Part shown: positions 1-9,002 of the stretch, one piece after another
Numbering within the stretch: position 1 is the first letter of the stretch
Layout: each line of letters begins with the position of its first letter
NCBI GenBank assembly: GCA_035911095.1
Contig: JAMHWF010000044.1
Coordinates: forward strand, 62,001-126,000
From: JAMHWF01 sp035911095
GTDB taxonomy: Bacteria > Pseudomonadota > Gammaproteobacteria > Burkholderiales > Burkholderiaceae_C
Reading direction: 5' to 3'
DNA: 64,000 nt
Translations under genes and position numbers: made by a program
The notes under the pieces: generated by a model
Told to the model about the DNA's origin: nothing
Databases searched by the model: none
What the model saw: only the letters and a program-made list of their open reading frames with translations

Positions 1-2145
1 CGAATAGCCCACCTCGCAGTCCTTCTGCTCCAGCACCTGCCGGATGAAGTCCTCCACGTCGCCGGCGGGGATCCACACCGCGCCCAGGCGCGGCTCGATG
101 GCTGCCGGCGGCAAGTCCTCCGGCTGCACCCGCTCCAGCGCGGTCACGTTGCGTGCGGCTTCCGGGCCGGCGGCCAGCGCCTGCCTGAGCTTGGCCTTGA
201 CCTCGCCTGAGAGGTAGTCGTCGGCGGTCTTCCACTGACCGTCCGCGGGGTCCAGAAACACCAGCCCGCGTTCGGCCAGGGCATCGAGCACCGCTTGTGG
301 CGGCGCTGACAGCAACTGACCCATCCAGGCCGGATCGACCCGGCCGCGCCACTGCACCGAGGCGGCGAGCGCCTCCTCGGGCTCGGCCGCGGCTTCGGGC
401 TCGACGATCCTTGCCAGCGTGCGCCGGCTGAACAGTGCCGCCTTGGTGGCGGTCTCGGTTTCCTCGTCGTAATGCTCCAGCGACAACAGCAGCGGGTAGT
501 CTGGGTCGCGCCGGAACGCGAGGGCGTTGGCCCGGTTCGACAGGCATCCGAATCGCGCGACGTAGCGGTCGTAGCTGCCGTTCAACATGGCGCGCTCGTG
601 GCGCTGCCGGCTGTCATCGGCGTCCGCCAACTGCAGATCGAGCAATGCCCGCGCGTGGTCGCGAATCGAACACAGGCCCGCGATGCGGGCGCGCTGCGTG
701 GCATTCAGGCGCTCGTGGATGTCCACCAACTCGCCGTCTTCCACGCGGTGCACGCGGCCGTGATGGAGGTGATGACCCCCGGGCCGGGTTGCACCTGCCG
801 CGATCGTTCCGCGGCTCGGGGCCGGAGTGGCCTCCGGTGCGGCGGCGCTGTAAACGCCACGCGGCAGCAGATCGATTCGCCGCGGCAGTTCTTCGGCCAG
901 GTCGCCTTCGAACACCGCGGTCGGCACCGGCTCGTGGCCGTTGCTTTCCTGGCGGATGCGGCCGATGCAGAACTGGGGCTGCGCGGCATACCACTGGTTG
1001 ACCTGCAGGTAGCGTTCGCCGCAGCGCGGATCGCGCAGCGACTCGGGCACCACGCTCAGGCCCAGCCAGGGCTGCTCGTCGGCCTCACCCGGCACGCGCT
1101 TGCGCAGGAACAGGATGTCCGCCTGCACGTCGGTCGAAGCGATCTCGGCGAAGGCGCCGCGCGGCAGGCGGATCGCGCCCAGCAGCACCGCCTGCGACGC
1201 CAAGTAGCGCCGCACGGTGTCGTCCCAGGCATCCATCGTGTGGCTGCTGGTGATGAAACAGGCCAGCCCACCGGGCCGCAGCAGATCGAGCGCGCGACCG
1301 AGGAAGTAGTTGTGGATGCTGAAGCGGCCGTAGGGCCGGTTGCTCGAATCGGCCACCTTGTAGGCGCCGAAAGGCACGTTGCCGATCGCCAGGTCGTACC
1401 AGGCATCGGCCAGCGGCGTCTTCTCGAACGGGGCGATGCGCACATCTACGCCGGTGGTGCCGTACAGCGCCTGCAGCATCCGGCCCGAAAGCCGGTCGAT
1501 CTCAATGGCCGTCACCGTGCATTGCTCGGCCAGCGCCGCCGGCATCGCGCCGAGGAAGTGGCCGATGCCGGCACTCGGTTCGAGCACGCGGCCTCCGGTG
1601 AAGCCAAAGCCTTGCACCGCACGCCACATCGCCGCGATCACCGCGACCGGGGTGTAGTGGCTGTTGTTGACCGACGCGAGCGCAGAGCTGTGATCGTCGG
1701 CTTCGAGCGTGTCGCGCAGTTGCGCGGCGCGACGCGCCCAGGCCGGTTCCGGAGCCTTGAGGTTGAAGCTCGCGGGCAGGCCACCCCAGCCGGTGTAGCG
1801 CAGCAGCGTGCTGCGCTGGTTCTCGTCGGGCTCGCTGCCCGAAGCGGCGAGCGCGCGGAGGATGTCGATCGCGGCCAGGTTAGCGTCGAACTTGGCGACC
1901 GCGCCGCGCGGGATGTCGAGCCCGCCGGCGGGCAGTTGGGCCCAGGGGCGCCGCGCGGCGCTGGGCGTCGGCGGTTCGCTCGGTCGCCACAACGGTTGTG
2001 CTGGGCGAGGCTCGTGTTCCTCGTCACCCGGCTCGTCGTCGAGCGGCGGATCGGTAGGAACGGGAGGCATGGGCGGCGCGAAGGCCGCGGCAGGCTCCGG
2101 CTCGAAGCCGGGCAGCCAGGAACAGGGCTCGGGAATGCGAGTCAT
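1..2145 (-). CDS. N6-adenine DNA methyltransferase-like (plasmid/ICE methylase-helicase type), 3' end outside window
   Basis: The first 715 codons are present; the reading frame is open to the window edge, so the protein is larger. After a Pro/Glu-rich N-terminus of about 70 residues come the marks of an adenine methyltransferase: SHYTP at 162-166 (motif X region), EPSAGIGHF at 189-197 (SAM-binding motif I) and NVPFG at 256-260, which replaces the usual NPPF/Y catalytic motif IV. The motif order fits the gamma-type N6 methylases fused to SNF2-like helicases that mobile elements and large plasmids carry; the helicase part would lie to the left and is not seen. The ATG at 2145 is preceded by GGAG about 6 nt upstream, and that Shine-Dalgarno lies in a perfect hairpin. 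Role by family: methylation of incoming element DNA or anti-restriction. The methylase call is fairly sure; substrate and helicase fusion are inferred. Confidence 0.75.
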   Translation of the reverse strand, partial: MTRIPEPCSWLPGFEPEPAAAFAPPMPPVPTDPPLDDEPGDEEHEPRPAQPLWRPSEPPTPSAARRPWAQLPAGGLDIPRGAVAKFDANLAAIDILRALAASGSEPDENQRSTLLRYTGWGGLPASFNLKAPEPAWARRAAQLRDTLEADDHSSALASVNNSHYTPVAVIAAMWRAVQGFGFTGGRVLEPSAGIGHFLGAMPAALAEQCTVTAIEIDRLSGRMLQALYGTTGVDVRIAPFEKTPLADAWYDLAIGNVPFGAYKVADSSNRPYGRFSIHNYFLGRALDLLRPGGLACFITSSHTMDAWDDTVRRYLASQAVLLGAIRLPRGAFAEIASTDVQADILFLRKRVPGEADEQPWLGLSVVPESLRDPRCGERYLQVNQWYAAQPQFCIGRIRQESNGHEPVPTAVFEGDLAEELPRRIDLLPRGVYSAAAPEATPAPSRGTIAAGATRPGGHHLHHGRVHRVEDGELVDIHERLNATQRARIAGLCSIRDHARALLDLQLADADDSRQRHERAMLNGSYDRYVARFGCLSNRANALAFRRDPDYPLLLSLEHYDEETETATKAALFSRRTLARIVEPEAAAEPEEALAASVQWRGRVDPAWMGQLLSAPPQAVLDALAERGLVFLDPADGQWKTADDYLSGEVKAKLRQALAAGPEAARNVTALERVQPEDLPPAAIEPRLGAVWIPAGDVEDFIRQVLEQKDCEVGYS

Positions 2146-2149
2146 GGGG

Positions 2150-2170
2150 GTCTCCGTGGGCGACGGAGAC
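2150..2170 (-). promoter_or_regulatory. SD-sequestering hairpin in leader of the methyltransferase mRNA
   Basis: On the minus strand the leader reads GTCTCCGT, a 5-nt loop CGCCC, then ACGGAGAC, followed by CCCC and the ATG at 2145. The two 8-base arms are perfectly complementary and the 3' arm contains the GGAG Shine-Dalgarno. This is seen directly; translational control is inferred. Confidence 0.55.
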
Positions 2171-2184
2171 GCACCTGCCCCAGC

Positions 2185-2200
2185 GGGGAGATGGCTCCCC
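2185..2200 (-). repeat. Second small hairpin in the same leader
   Basis: GGGGAG, loop of four, CTCCCC: a perfect 6-bp stem 40 to 55 nt upstream of the methyltransferase start. It could stack with the SD hairpin or act as an operator. Small GC-rich stems are common by chance at this base composition. Confidence 0.3.
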
Positions 2201-2519
2201 GTCAGGGTGGATGGATGGCCCACCGGATGCGCAGCGCATCGGTAGGTGGCTCTGGTGCCGCGCGAGGCGGCGGTCAATCAGTCAGATGCGGTGTCGGTGT
2301 GCCGCGGGCATCGGGCTCCAGGCGGAGCACGAAGGGGCTTGGAAGGCGGGTATCGACCGCGGCGCCGAGCAAGTCGGGGCTGGGCAGGCTGGCGCCTGCG
2401 AGTAGCCCTCGCACTGTGCGCGAAGGCCTGCGCGTCCGATCGCGTCTCGACCGGTTGCCACTGCCAAGGCCCGAGTTCGCAGGGCCCGCGCGGTGGCGGC
2501 TCGCGCCCGACAATGAGGC

Positions 2520-3191
2520 ATGTCGGACGACCAGCCACCACCCGCCGAAGCAGACGAAGCCTTGGCGGACATGCTCGAGCAGTCCGAGCGCTTCGAGGGT
2601 GACTTGGCCCCGCTGCTGGCACATCCGCGCCGCCCGCCGTCGCGGCGAGCGCTGCTGACCCTCGCGTTGTGCGACGTCGCTGTGGAGTTCTGGGTGGCGC
2701 AGCGCCTGCTGATTCGCGCGAGCATGCACACCGCGGCCCTGGCCCTGGTGCGCCTGCACTTTGAGGCGACGGTGCGGGCGATCTGGCTCCATCACGGCGC
2801 CAGCGACGAGTGGCTGGATGGCTTCGCCGCGCCGATGGCCGCCGGTCAGCTCGCCGAACCAGTGCTGGGGCCGAACGTCGACGCGATGTTGCAGACGCTG
2901 GCGAAGACCGCGCCGCCCTTCATCGCGCAGACGCTTGGCGCCTTCAAGGCAGCGACCTGGCAGCCAATGAACTCGTACGTGCACGGTGGCATCCGGCCCG
3001 TGGTGCAGAGTCTGGCCGGCTGCACGCCCCGGCAACTCGTCGGCGTGCTGCAGAACGCGAATGGCATGGCCTTGATGACGGCCAACCTGCTGGTGGTGGC
3101 ACTGCAGGACCCGGCGCTGGCAGGACGCATCGGCCCGATCCAGCAAGCACACCGGGCGTGTCTGCCGCCCATGCAGCCGCCCCGCACTTGA
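2520..3191 (+). CDS. Hypothetical helical protein
   Basis: A 223-residue soluble, predominantly helical protein with no signal peptide. The acidic N-terminus (about 1-30) is followed by Ala/Leu-rich helices. The stretch LALVRLHFEATVRAIWL (about 75-95) has the R-x-x-x-E...W pattern of several uncharacterised helical families found on plasmids and near abortive-infection genes, but I cannot assign a family with confidence. The ATG has only a poorly spaced GAGG in front. It lies between the methyltransferase and ParB of the putative element and is co-directional with parB (69-bp gap), so it may be co-transcribed with it. Function unknown. Confidence 0.6.
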   Translation: MSDDQPPPAEADEALADMLEQSERFEGDLAPLLAHPRRPPSRRALLTLALCDVAVEFWVAQRLLIRASMHTAALALVRLHFEATVRAIWLHHGASDEWLDGFAAPMAAGQLAEPVLGPNVDAMLQTLAKTAPPFIAQTLGAFKAATWQPMNSYVHGGIRPVVQSLAGCTPRQLVGVLQNANGMALMTANLLVVALQDPALAGRIGPIQQAHRACLPPMQPPRT

Positions 3192-3260
3192 TGGCGCCCT
3201 CCCTCATGGGAACCTGAATCCACGGGCCGATGTCGCGCCCGCCCTCATTCAGGAGCCCCC

Positions 3261-5300
3261 ATGAAACTCTCCAAGCAGGAGCTGGAAGCCGTGATCGCGG
3301 CTTCACCCCGCAGCTTCGTTCCCTTCAACAAGCTCGTGCTGTCGCCGACCTACCAGGCTCGGCCCGAGAACCCGGCGGTGCCGCTGCCGCTCACCGAACT
3401 GGCCGCGTCCATCGAGGCTGCGGGCCTCCTGCACAACCTGATCGTCGTTCGCGGCGTGCGCGGCGTGTATGAGGTCTGCGCTGGCGGGCGGCGCCTGCGC
3501 GCGATGGCGCTGCTCGTGGAGCAGGACCGCTGGGCCGAGAACCAGCCGGTGCCGGTGCTGGTGGTGCCGGTCGAGCAGGCGTTGATAGCCAGCCTGATCG
3601 AGAACGTCGAGCGCGAGGCCTTGAATCCGGCTGACGAGTTCGCGGCCTTCGCCCGGCTCATCGATGGCGGCCGGTCGGTTGAGGACGTGGCGGCGGCCTT
3701 CGGCGTCACGCCGCAGGTCGTGAAGCGCCGGCTCAAGCTGGCGGCGGTGTCGCCTGCGCTGCTGACGCTATTCCGTGAAGGCGGGATCGGGCTGGACTGC
3801 CTGATGGTGCTCGCGTCGATCGACGACCCGGCGCGGCAGGAGCAGCTGTGGCAGCAGCTGCCCGAATGGAACCGCAGCGCGGATCAACTGCGCCGGCTGC
3901 TGACCCGCGGCGAGGTCGAGTCGGACCGCGACGGCGTGGCGATCTTCGTGACGCTGCCTCACTACGAGGCCGCGGGCGGCCCACTGCGGCGCGACCTGTT
4001 CAGCGATGACGGCAAGGCCTATCTGCAGGACGCCGCGCTGCTCGAACGGCTGGCGCTGGACAAGCTTCAGCAGCCGGCCCGCGAGGTCGTCGCCGAAGGC
4101 TGGAAGTGGGTCGACGTGCGGGCCCGGTATGTCTACGAGGACTACGTGCGTCACGGCGAGGTACGCCGCGCACGCCGTGCGCCGAGCGCGGAAGAGGCGG
4201 CGCGCCATGCGCAACTCGAAGCCGAGCTGGAAGCGTTGCACGCGCGCATGGAGGCGATGTCGGACGACGACGACGGCGACGAGAACGAGTACGCCGCGCT
4301 CGAAGCCGACGACGAGCGGCTGCAAGCCGAACTGAGCGCCATCGACGAAGCGCTGGCGGTGTTTCCGGCAGACCTGATGGCGCAGGCGGGCTGCGTGGTG
4401 TTCGTGGGAGCGCGGGGAACGGTCGAGGTCAAGCGCGGGCTGGTCCGGTCGGAGGATCGTGAGGCGGTCGTGCAGGCCGCGCGGCAGGCCCCGAGCGGCG
4501 AGTCGACCACCGGCACGGCGCTGGTGAGCCTGCCCAAGGGTGGCGCCCGCGCGGCGCATTCCGAGAAGCTGATGCGCAGCCTGACCGCGCACCGCGTCGC
4601 GGCGATCCAGGCCGAACTGCTGCTGCGGCCCGACGTGGCCCTGGCCGCGCTGACAGCTCATCTGGCAGCGAAGCTGCTCAAGGACGGCTTCCACCGCTAC
4701 CGCGGCGGCGACGATGCGCTCACCGTCAGCGCGAGCGAGACGCATGAGGGCCTGCGTCGCGAGTCCGCGGACATGGCCGAGGCCGAAGCCTGGAAGCTGA
4801 TGGAGCAGACGCGCGTCGAGTGGACCGCGCGACTGCCGGCCGACGGCGCGGCCTTGATGCCCTGGCTGCTGGCGCAGGAACGCCCGACCGTGATCGGGCT
4901 GCTGACCTTCCTCGTCGCCGCGAGCGTCACCGGGGTCGAAGGCACCGAGCGCGAACGCCAGAGCACGGACGCGCTGGCCCAGGCGCTTGCGCTCGACATG
5001 CGGCGCTGGTGGAAGGCCGGTGCCGCCTCGTACTTCAACCATGTGTCGAAGGCGACGACGCTCGCCGCGGTGACCGAGGCTGCGGGTGCCAACGCCGCCT
5101 CGCCGCTGGCCGGGCTGAAGAAGGATGGCGCTGCGGCAGGTGCCGAGCAGGCGCTGGCCGGGACGGGCTGGCTGCCGCGGTGCCTGCGGACGTCCCCACG
5201 GCGCGGCGAGACTGAACCGAGGCAACGAGAACACGTCGACGTGGACCCGGGCGCCAAGCCTGCAGACGGGCGGCGGGATCGGGAGACTGCCGACGAGTAG
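3261..5300 (+). CDS. Large ParB/Spo0J-family protein (PRTRC-system ParB type)
   Basis: 679 residues, about twice the length of chromosomal ParB. The N-terminal ParB/sulfiredoxin-like nucleotide-binding domain spans about 20-115 and includes a CAGGRRLRAM segment corresponding to the conserved GERR box. It is followed by the IENVEREALNPADEF segment typical of ParB and a helix-turn-helix region at about 135-175 (GVTPQVVKRRLKLA). The remainder is helical and acidic, with a poly-Asp/Glu stretch near 330-345, and has no family I can name. Large ParB proteins of this build occur in the PRTRC plasmid cassette together with a ParM-like protein D, and such a protein is encoded at 9003. Start ATG with AGGAG 5 nt upstream. 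Likely role: centromere binding or partition of the element in its extrachromosomal form. No canonical parS was found in the window. Confidence 0.8.
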   Translation: MKLSKQELEAVIAASPRSFVPFNKLVLSPTYQARPENPAVPLPLTELAASIEAAGLLHNLIVVRGVRGVYEVCAGGRRLRAMALLVEQDRWAENQPVPVLVVPVEQALIASLIENVEREALNPADEFAAFARLIDGGRSVEDVAAAFGVTPQVVKRRLKLAAVSPALLTLFREGGIGLDCLMVLASIDDPARQEQLWQQLPEWNRSADQLRRLLTRGEVESDRDGVAIFVTLPHYEAAGGPLRRDLFSDDGKAYLQDAALLERLALDKLQQPAREVVAEGWKWVDVRARYVYEDYVRHGEVRRARRAPSAEEAARHAQLEAELEALHARMEAMSDDDDGDENEYAALEADDERLQAELSAIDEALAVFPADLMAQAGCVVFVGARGTVEVKRGLVRSEDREAVVQAARQAPSGESTTGTALVSLPKGGARAAHSEKLMRSLTAHRVAAIQAELLLRPDVALAALTAHLAAKLLKDGFHRYRGGDDALTVSASETHEGLRRESADMAEAEAWKLMEQTRVEWTARLPADGAALMPWLLAQERPTVIGLLTFLVAASVTGVEGTERERQSTDALAQALALDMRRWWKAGAASYFNHVSKATTLAAVTEAAGANAASPLAGLKKDGAAAGAEQALAGTGWLPRCLRTSPRRGETEPRQREHVDVDPGAKPADGRRDRETADE

Positions 5301-5563
5301 CCGCACTCATTGATCGGAGAGCCAGCGCCCTTCAACGCAGCAAAGGCCACCGGCCCGGGTGCAACTGAAGCGGAAGTGATAGCTCTGCGAACCTCTCGGC
5401 CACCAGCCTGGACAGATCACATTGCCCATGCTGAGGCACCGGTCGGTCTACCACCAGTTCGGAGCTTGGCCCTAGACTTGCTGCGGGTGCTGGATCGCGG
5501 GTGCGTTGCAGCAGGTTCATGCGAAGGTCGGGCCGCCTCGCGGCCTCTACACGACTGGAGACC

Positions 5564-6823
5564 ATGACCGACCCTACGATCGACCTGATCGCCGCTGCCC
5601 TATTCGGCATCGCTGTCCTCCACACCTTCGCAGCGAAGCTCTTCGAACGTTTCGCACACCGCTATCCGCGCCATGCCGGGGTGTTTCACCTCCTGGGCGA
5701 AGTCGAGGTCGTGTTCGGCTTCTGGGCCATCGTGCTGGTGGTGATGCTCGCCCTGGTCAGCGGCGGTGCCGCTGCGCTTGAGTACGCCGAGTCGCGCAAC
5801 TACACCGAGCCACTTTTCGTCTTTGTCGTGATGGTCGTGGCCGCCTCTCGTCCGGTGCTGCAGACCGTGCTGCGCCTCGTCGGCGCGGTGGCCCGGCTCG
5901 TGCCGTTGCCCACGCCGCTGGCCTCGGCCTGGCTCGGCCTGGCCGCGGTGCCGCTGCTTGGGTCGCTGGTCACCGAGCCCGCGGCGATGACACTGGCGGC
6001 GCTGATGCTTGCACCCCAGGTGTTCAAGCCCGGCGTGCCCGAGCGCATCAAGTACATGGCGCTCGGCGTGCTGTTCGTCAACGTCTCGATCGGCGGCACG
6101 CTGACGTCCTACGCCGCGCCGCCAGTGCTGATGGTGGCCGCCACATGGCAGTGGGATAGTGCCTTCATGCTGGCCACCTTCGGCTGGAAGGCGGCGCTTG
6201 CCGTAGTCGTCAATGCATCGCTAGCGACGGTGTTGCTGCGGAACCATCTGGCAGCCTCACCCATAGTCGTCGAAGGCGCCGTCGCCGCGCCCGTACCGCT
6301 GCCGGTGGTCGCCGTGCATCTGGCGCTGCTCGCCGGCGTGGTCATGCTGGCCCATCACCCGGTGGCCTTCCTGGCGCTGTTCCTGCTGTTCCTCGGCTTC
6401 ACGCAGGCCTACGAGCGCCACCAAGCCCCGCTGATCTTGAAGGAAGCGCTTCTCGTGGGCTTCTTCCTGGCCGGCCTCGTAGTGCTGGGTGGCTTGCAGC
6501 GCTGGTGGCTGCAGCCCATCGTCTCGGGCCTGGAGCCGCTGGCCCTCTTCTTCGGTGCGCTGGGCCTGACGGCGGTTACTGACAACGCGGCGCTGACCTA
6601 CCTTGGCTCGTTGATCACTGGCATCGGCGACGAGTCGAAGTACATGCTGGTGGCCGGTGCAGTGGCCGGCGGCGGCCTGACCGTGATCGCCAACGCACCC
6701 AATCCGGCCGGCGTGGCGCTGCTCAAGCGCGGCTTCGACGACGAGTCGATTGGGGCCGGGGGCTTGCTCATCGGTGCACTCGGGCCGACCGCCGTCGCGG
6801 CGGCGGCGTTCCTGCTTCTCTGA
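5564..6823 (+). CDS. Putative Na+/H+ antiporter-family membrane protein
   Basis: 419 residues with about 11-12 hydrophobic segments. Features typical of the uncharacterised putative Na+/H+ antiporter family (I recall it as PF07399) include GSLVTEPAAMTLAAL in the first half, and TAVTDNAALTYLGSL plus VIANAPNPAGVALL in the second half, two inverted-topology-like halves carrying acidic and Asn residues inside membrane segments. The ATG at 5564 has GGAG 3 nt upstream; an upstream in-frame start at 5501 would add 21 hydrophilic residues and has no better signal. It is cargo between the element's parB and integrase. Its 3' end overlaps the convergent integrase gene by 226 bp. Ion specificity is unproven. 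Confidence 0.75.
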   Translation: MTDPTIDLIAAALFGIAVLHTFAAKLFERFAHRYPRHAGVFHLLGEVEVVFGFWAIVLVVMLALVSGGAAALEYAESRNYTEPLFVFVVMVVAASRPVLQTVLRLVGAVARLVPLPTPLASAWLGLAAVPLLGSLVTEPAAMTLAALMLAPQVFKPGVPERIKYMALGVLFVNVSIGGTLTSYAAPPVLMVAATWQWDSAFMLATFGWKAALAVVVNASLATVLLRNHLAASPIVVEGAVAAPVPLPVVAVHLALLAGVVMLAHHPVAFLALFLLFLGFTQAYERHQAPLILKEALLVGFFLAGLVVLGGLQRWWLQPIVSGLEPLALFFGALGLTAVTDNAALTYLGSLITGIGDESKYMLVAGAVAGGGLTVIANAPNPAGVALLKRGFDDESIGAGGLLIGALGPTAVAAAAFLLL

Positions 6824-7980
6824 GGGGCTGGGCACTGGGCTGTCGCGCCGCGAACGCTCTCGATCCGCGCCTCCCGTTCGGCCGGTGGGTGGGCGGGCGT
6901 CGAGCCGGCTCGCGCTTTGTTGCGCATAGCCGTGGACTGACCTAAATAGGCGTTTGTGATCTGCGGCCGGCGATGGCCGAGCAGGGCGGACACGTGTTGC
7001 CGCGCGGCGCTGTCAACTTCCACCGCGACACCCTGGCCGCCAGCCACCGGGGGCAGCGAGCCGGTCAGCTCGGTGTAGCGGCTGGCCGCGAACTGGTGCC
7101 GCAGGCCATGCGGAACCACGCGCAGATCGCGCTTCGTGATGCCGAAGCGCTCCATCACGTAGCGCAGCCGCCGTAGCGCCTGGACCAGCGTCAGGTTCGG
7201 GTCGCCAACGCTGCCCTGCGTGCCCTTGGCGACGTGGCAGGCGTAGGTGATGGCATGGCGGCACAAGGCATCGTCGATGGGCACGTAGCGCTGCCGCCCG
7301 CCTTTCGTGCCGCGGTGGGTATCGAGGTACCGGACCGCTCCGCTTGCCTCCTCCCTATCCGATCGTGAATCACCTTTGGCTTGGCACGCGGTCGCCACGT
7401 CGACGTGCGGACGCAGCATCAGGCTCTCCTTGAACCGCAGTCCGAAGGCGAGCATCAACCAGAGGCTTGCCGCCGCGTGCACGTCGTAGTCCTCGACATC
7501 GTGGATCACCGACGCGACGTCGATGCCCAGCGCACGCCACGACTTGTCGTTCGTCGTGATGCCGCTGCGTCGGTACAGCGCGGGGTCGTCGAAGTAGGCC
7601 CGGATGGGCTTGAGCAGCTTGGGCTTGCCGATCCAGCGGGTGAAGGTCTTGAGGTGCGAGTAGTAGGTCGGGATCGTGCCCGGCGCCAGACGGCCGGCCT
7701 TGGCTTCGGCGCACCAGTGCGCCAACACGAAGTCGGCATGGCGACCGCTGAACGAGCGTGGGTCGAGCTTGAAGGCCTTGACGGGGTTGTGCTGCAGGAA
7801 CCGGAACACCCACACACAGAGCCGGCCGCGCGCCTGCGCGGTGCGATGGCCGATGTTCTTGGCCTTGACGGCGTGCTGCCAGTTGTACCGGCGCAGGATC
7901 AGCGCCAGCACGTGCATGCACCGCTGCGGCTGCAGCGGCAGGGTGTCGAGATCGACGGTGAGCGGATCGGTTTGGGACAT
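6598..7980 (-). CDS. Tyrosine recombinase / site-specific integrase
   Basis: 460 residues. An N-terminal SAM-like core-binding region lies at about 20-135 and the catalytic domain at about 165-350. The catalytic set is complete: R182 (FGLRFKE), H291 and R294 (PHGLRH), H336 (LGHRRPQ) and the nucleophile Y345 (TNAYL). The roughly 110 residues after the active site are low-complexity Ala/Pro/Arg. Their last 75 codons lie opposite the 3' end of the antiporter gene, so this tail may be dispensable or a product of lost termination. The ATG at 7980 is preceded by GGAGG at good spacing. The protein should carry out integration and excision of the element; no attachment site pair could be identified. 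Transcribed away from the partition operon across a 1-kb gap. Confidence 0.85.
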   Translation of the reverse strand: MSQTDPLTVDLDTLPLQPQRCMHVLALILRRYNWQHAVKAKNIGHRTAQARGRLCVWVFRFLQHNPVKAFKLDPRSFSGRHADFVLAHWCAEAKAGRLAPGTIPTYYSHLKTFTRWIGKPKLLKPIRAYFDDPALYRRSGITTNDKSWRALGIDVASVIHDVEDYDVHAAASLWLMLAFGLRFKESLMLRPHVDVATACQAKGDSRSDREEASGAVRYLDTHRGTKGGRQRYVPIDDALCRHAITYACHVAKGTQGSVGDPNLTLVQALRRLRYVMERFGITKRDLRVVPHGLRHQFAASRYTELTGSLPPVAGGQGVAVEVDSAARQHVSALLGHRRPQITNAYLGQSTAMRNKARAGSTPAHPPAEREARIESVRGATAQCPAPQRSRNAAAATAVGPSAPMSKPPAPIDSSSKPRLSSATPAGLGALAITVRPPPATAPATSMYFDSSPMPVINEPR

Positions 7981-9002
7981 GGCGACCTCCGGGTGCCGGT
8001 GAATCGAAAGGAGTGGCCCGTTGAGAGACCGACAGGTGCCGGGCCAGGCATCGAGTCGGTTGCGCGTCCCCACGCGCGGCTGCCAAGGTTCGGACGGCAG
8101 CACCGTCCAGGCCTTCGTAAAAGTGATCGCCTTGCACACGGTGCGTACACGCGTGGCTGTCCGCTCGGGGCGGACCGCGACGCCAGCTCGGCAGGGGCCG
8201 AGGGCGGGCGCGGCATGGTGTGCGGGCGTCACCCGTACGTCGGCCCATCGAGGGGCCGCACGCGGACGTTTCAACCGGACCGAAAGGCACCACCGCAGCC
8301 AACGCGGTGGGCGGTCCGTTTACGCAGGTCCCGCGGATACCGGTCGAGCCGGTGTGTCGTGGGTCGCGGTCGCTCGAGGCGGCCGCGGCGCGTGATGCTG
8401 GAACGTCAGGGGAAAAGAGGCGGGTGCCCGAAGGCACGCCGCAATCCACGGCCTCGGGGGCCATGGCGGCTGGTGGGTGAACTTGGCGGATCGAGTCCGC
8501 GTGGATCCGGGGCTCTTGGCCCTCGGCGACCGAGGTCACCGGACTGATGGGGCTTCCTTCGACGCGGCGACTGTGCACTGCGCCCGGTGTGGAAGCTACC
8601 GGCTTGACGCACCGCAATCATGTGCCAGCGCAACGCGGACCTCAAGCTCGAAATGTGCCGATAAGCGCGCCGTGATCGAGGTCGGGTCGCAGAGCGAGAG
8701 GGGTTGACAAGCCTTCTTCCTACCTCTGCCTCCGAAAGACCAGGACAGGACGGTCTGGCGGGTCATTGGCGCGACTGCGGCACTTGACGGGACCGAGCCG
8801 GGTGCGACCGTGGAGCGACTTGCGGAAGCACCGGTGCGGCGGCGGCGAGGTGGGAGTGCAGCGAGAGCCGCGTTCCACCGAGGCCGTCGTGGCGAGCGAC
8901 CTGATCGCGATAGCGCGCGCGGTTCGACGGTCTTCCGCGTGGGAGCCAGCCATCGGTCGCCCGATGCTGGGCGGTCTTCACTGAACCTGTTGGAGGAACT
9001 CC
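7981..9002. other. Large intergenic region between integrase and ParM-like operon (1,022 bp)
   Basis: No credible gene in any frame: short open frames here lack Shine-Dalgarno sites and recognisable composition. It holds a nested inverted repeat (8276-8318, listed separately), a further stem CGGCCC/GGGCCG at 8241-8258, and a TTGACA at 8704-8709 without a good -10 at the right distance. Its position between divergent integrase and actin-type partition genes fits a regulatory region, centromere or origin, but no iteron array is visible. Confidence 0.55.
8276..8318. repeat. Nested inverted repeat
   Basis: Outer arms CGGACCG (8276-8282) and CGGTCCG (8312-8318) and inner arms CCACCGC (8290-8296) and GCGGTGG (8304-8310) around a 7-nt loop, all perfect matches. 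The structure is followed by TTTACG on the plus strand, so it could be a weak terminator for unknown transcription. In a partition/integration region it could also be a protein-binding or origin structure. Confidence 0.45.

Larger units (their letters stand above)
2146..2519. other. Divergent intergenic region (374 bp)
   Basis: This region separates the leftward methyltransferase from the rightward hypothetical gene at 2520. It must contain the promoters of at least the methyltransferase. Apart from the two hairpins listed separately, no convincing sigma-70 promoter pair, repeat or small gene is visible. Confidence 0.6.

Noticed and set aside
472..2658. Plus-strand frame of 728 codons over the methyltransferase region
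   Set aside because: The minus strand here encodes a protein with SAM-binding and catalytic motifs; the plus-strand translation has none.
3200..3260. Canonical parS site near parB
   Set aside because: No match to the TGTTTCACGTGAAACA-type palindrome here or elsewhere in the element region.
8406..8984. Several small open frames in the 1-kb gap (about 70-79 codons)
   Set aside because: No Shine-Dalgarno, no recognisable family, overlapping frames on both strands with Arg-rich random composition.
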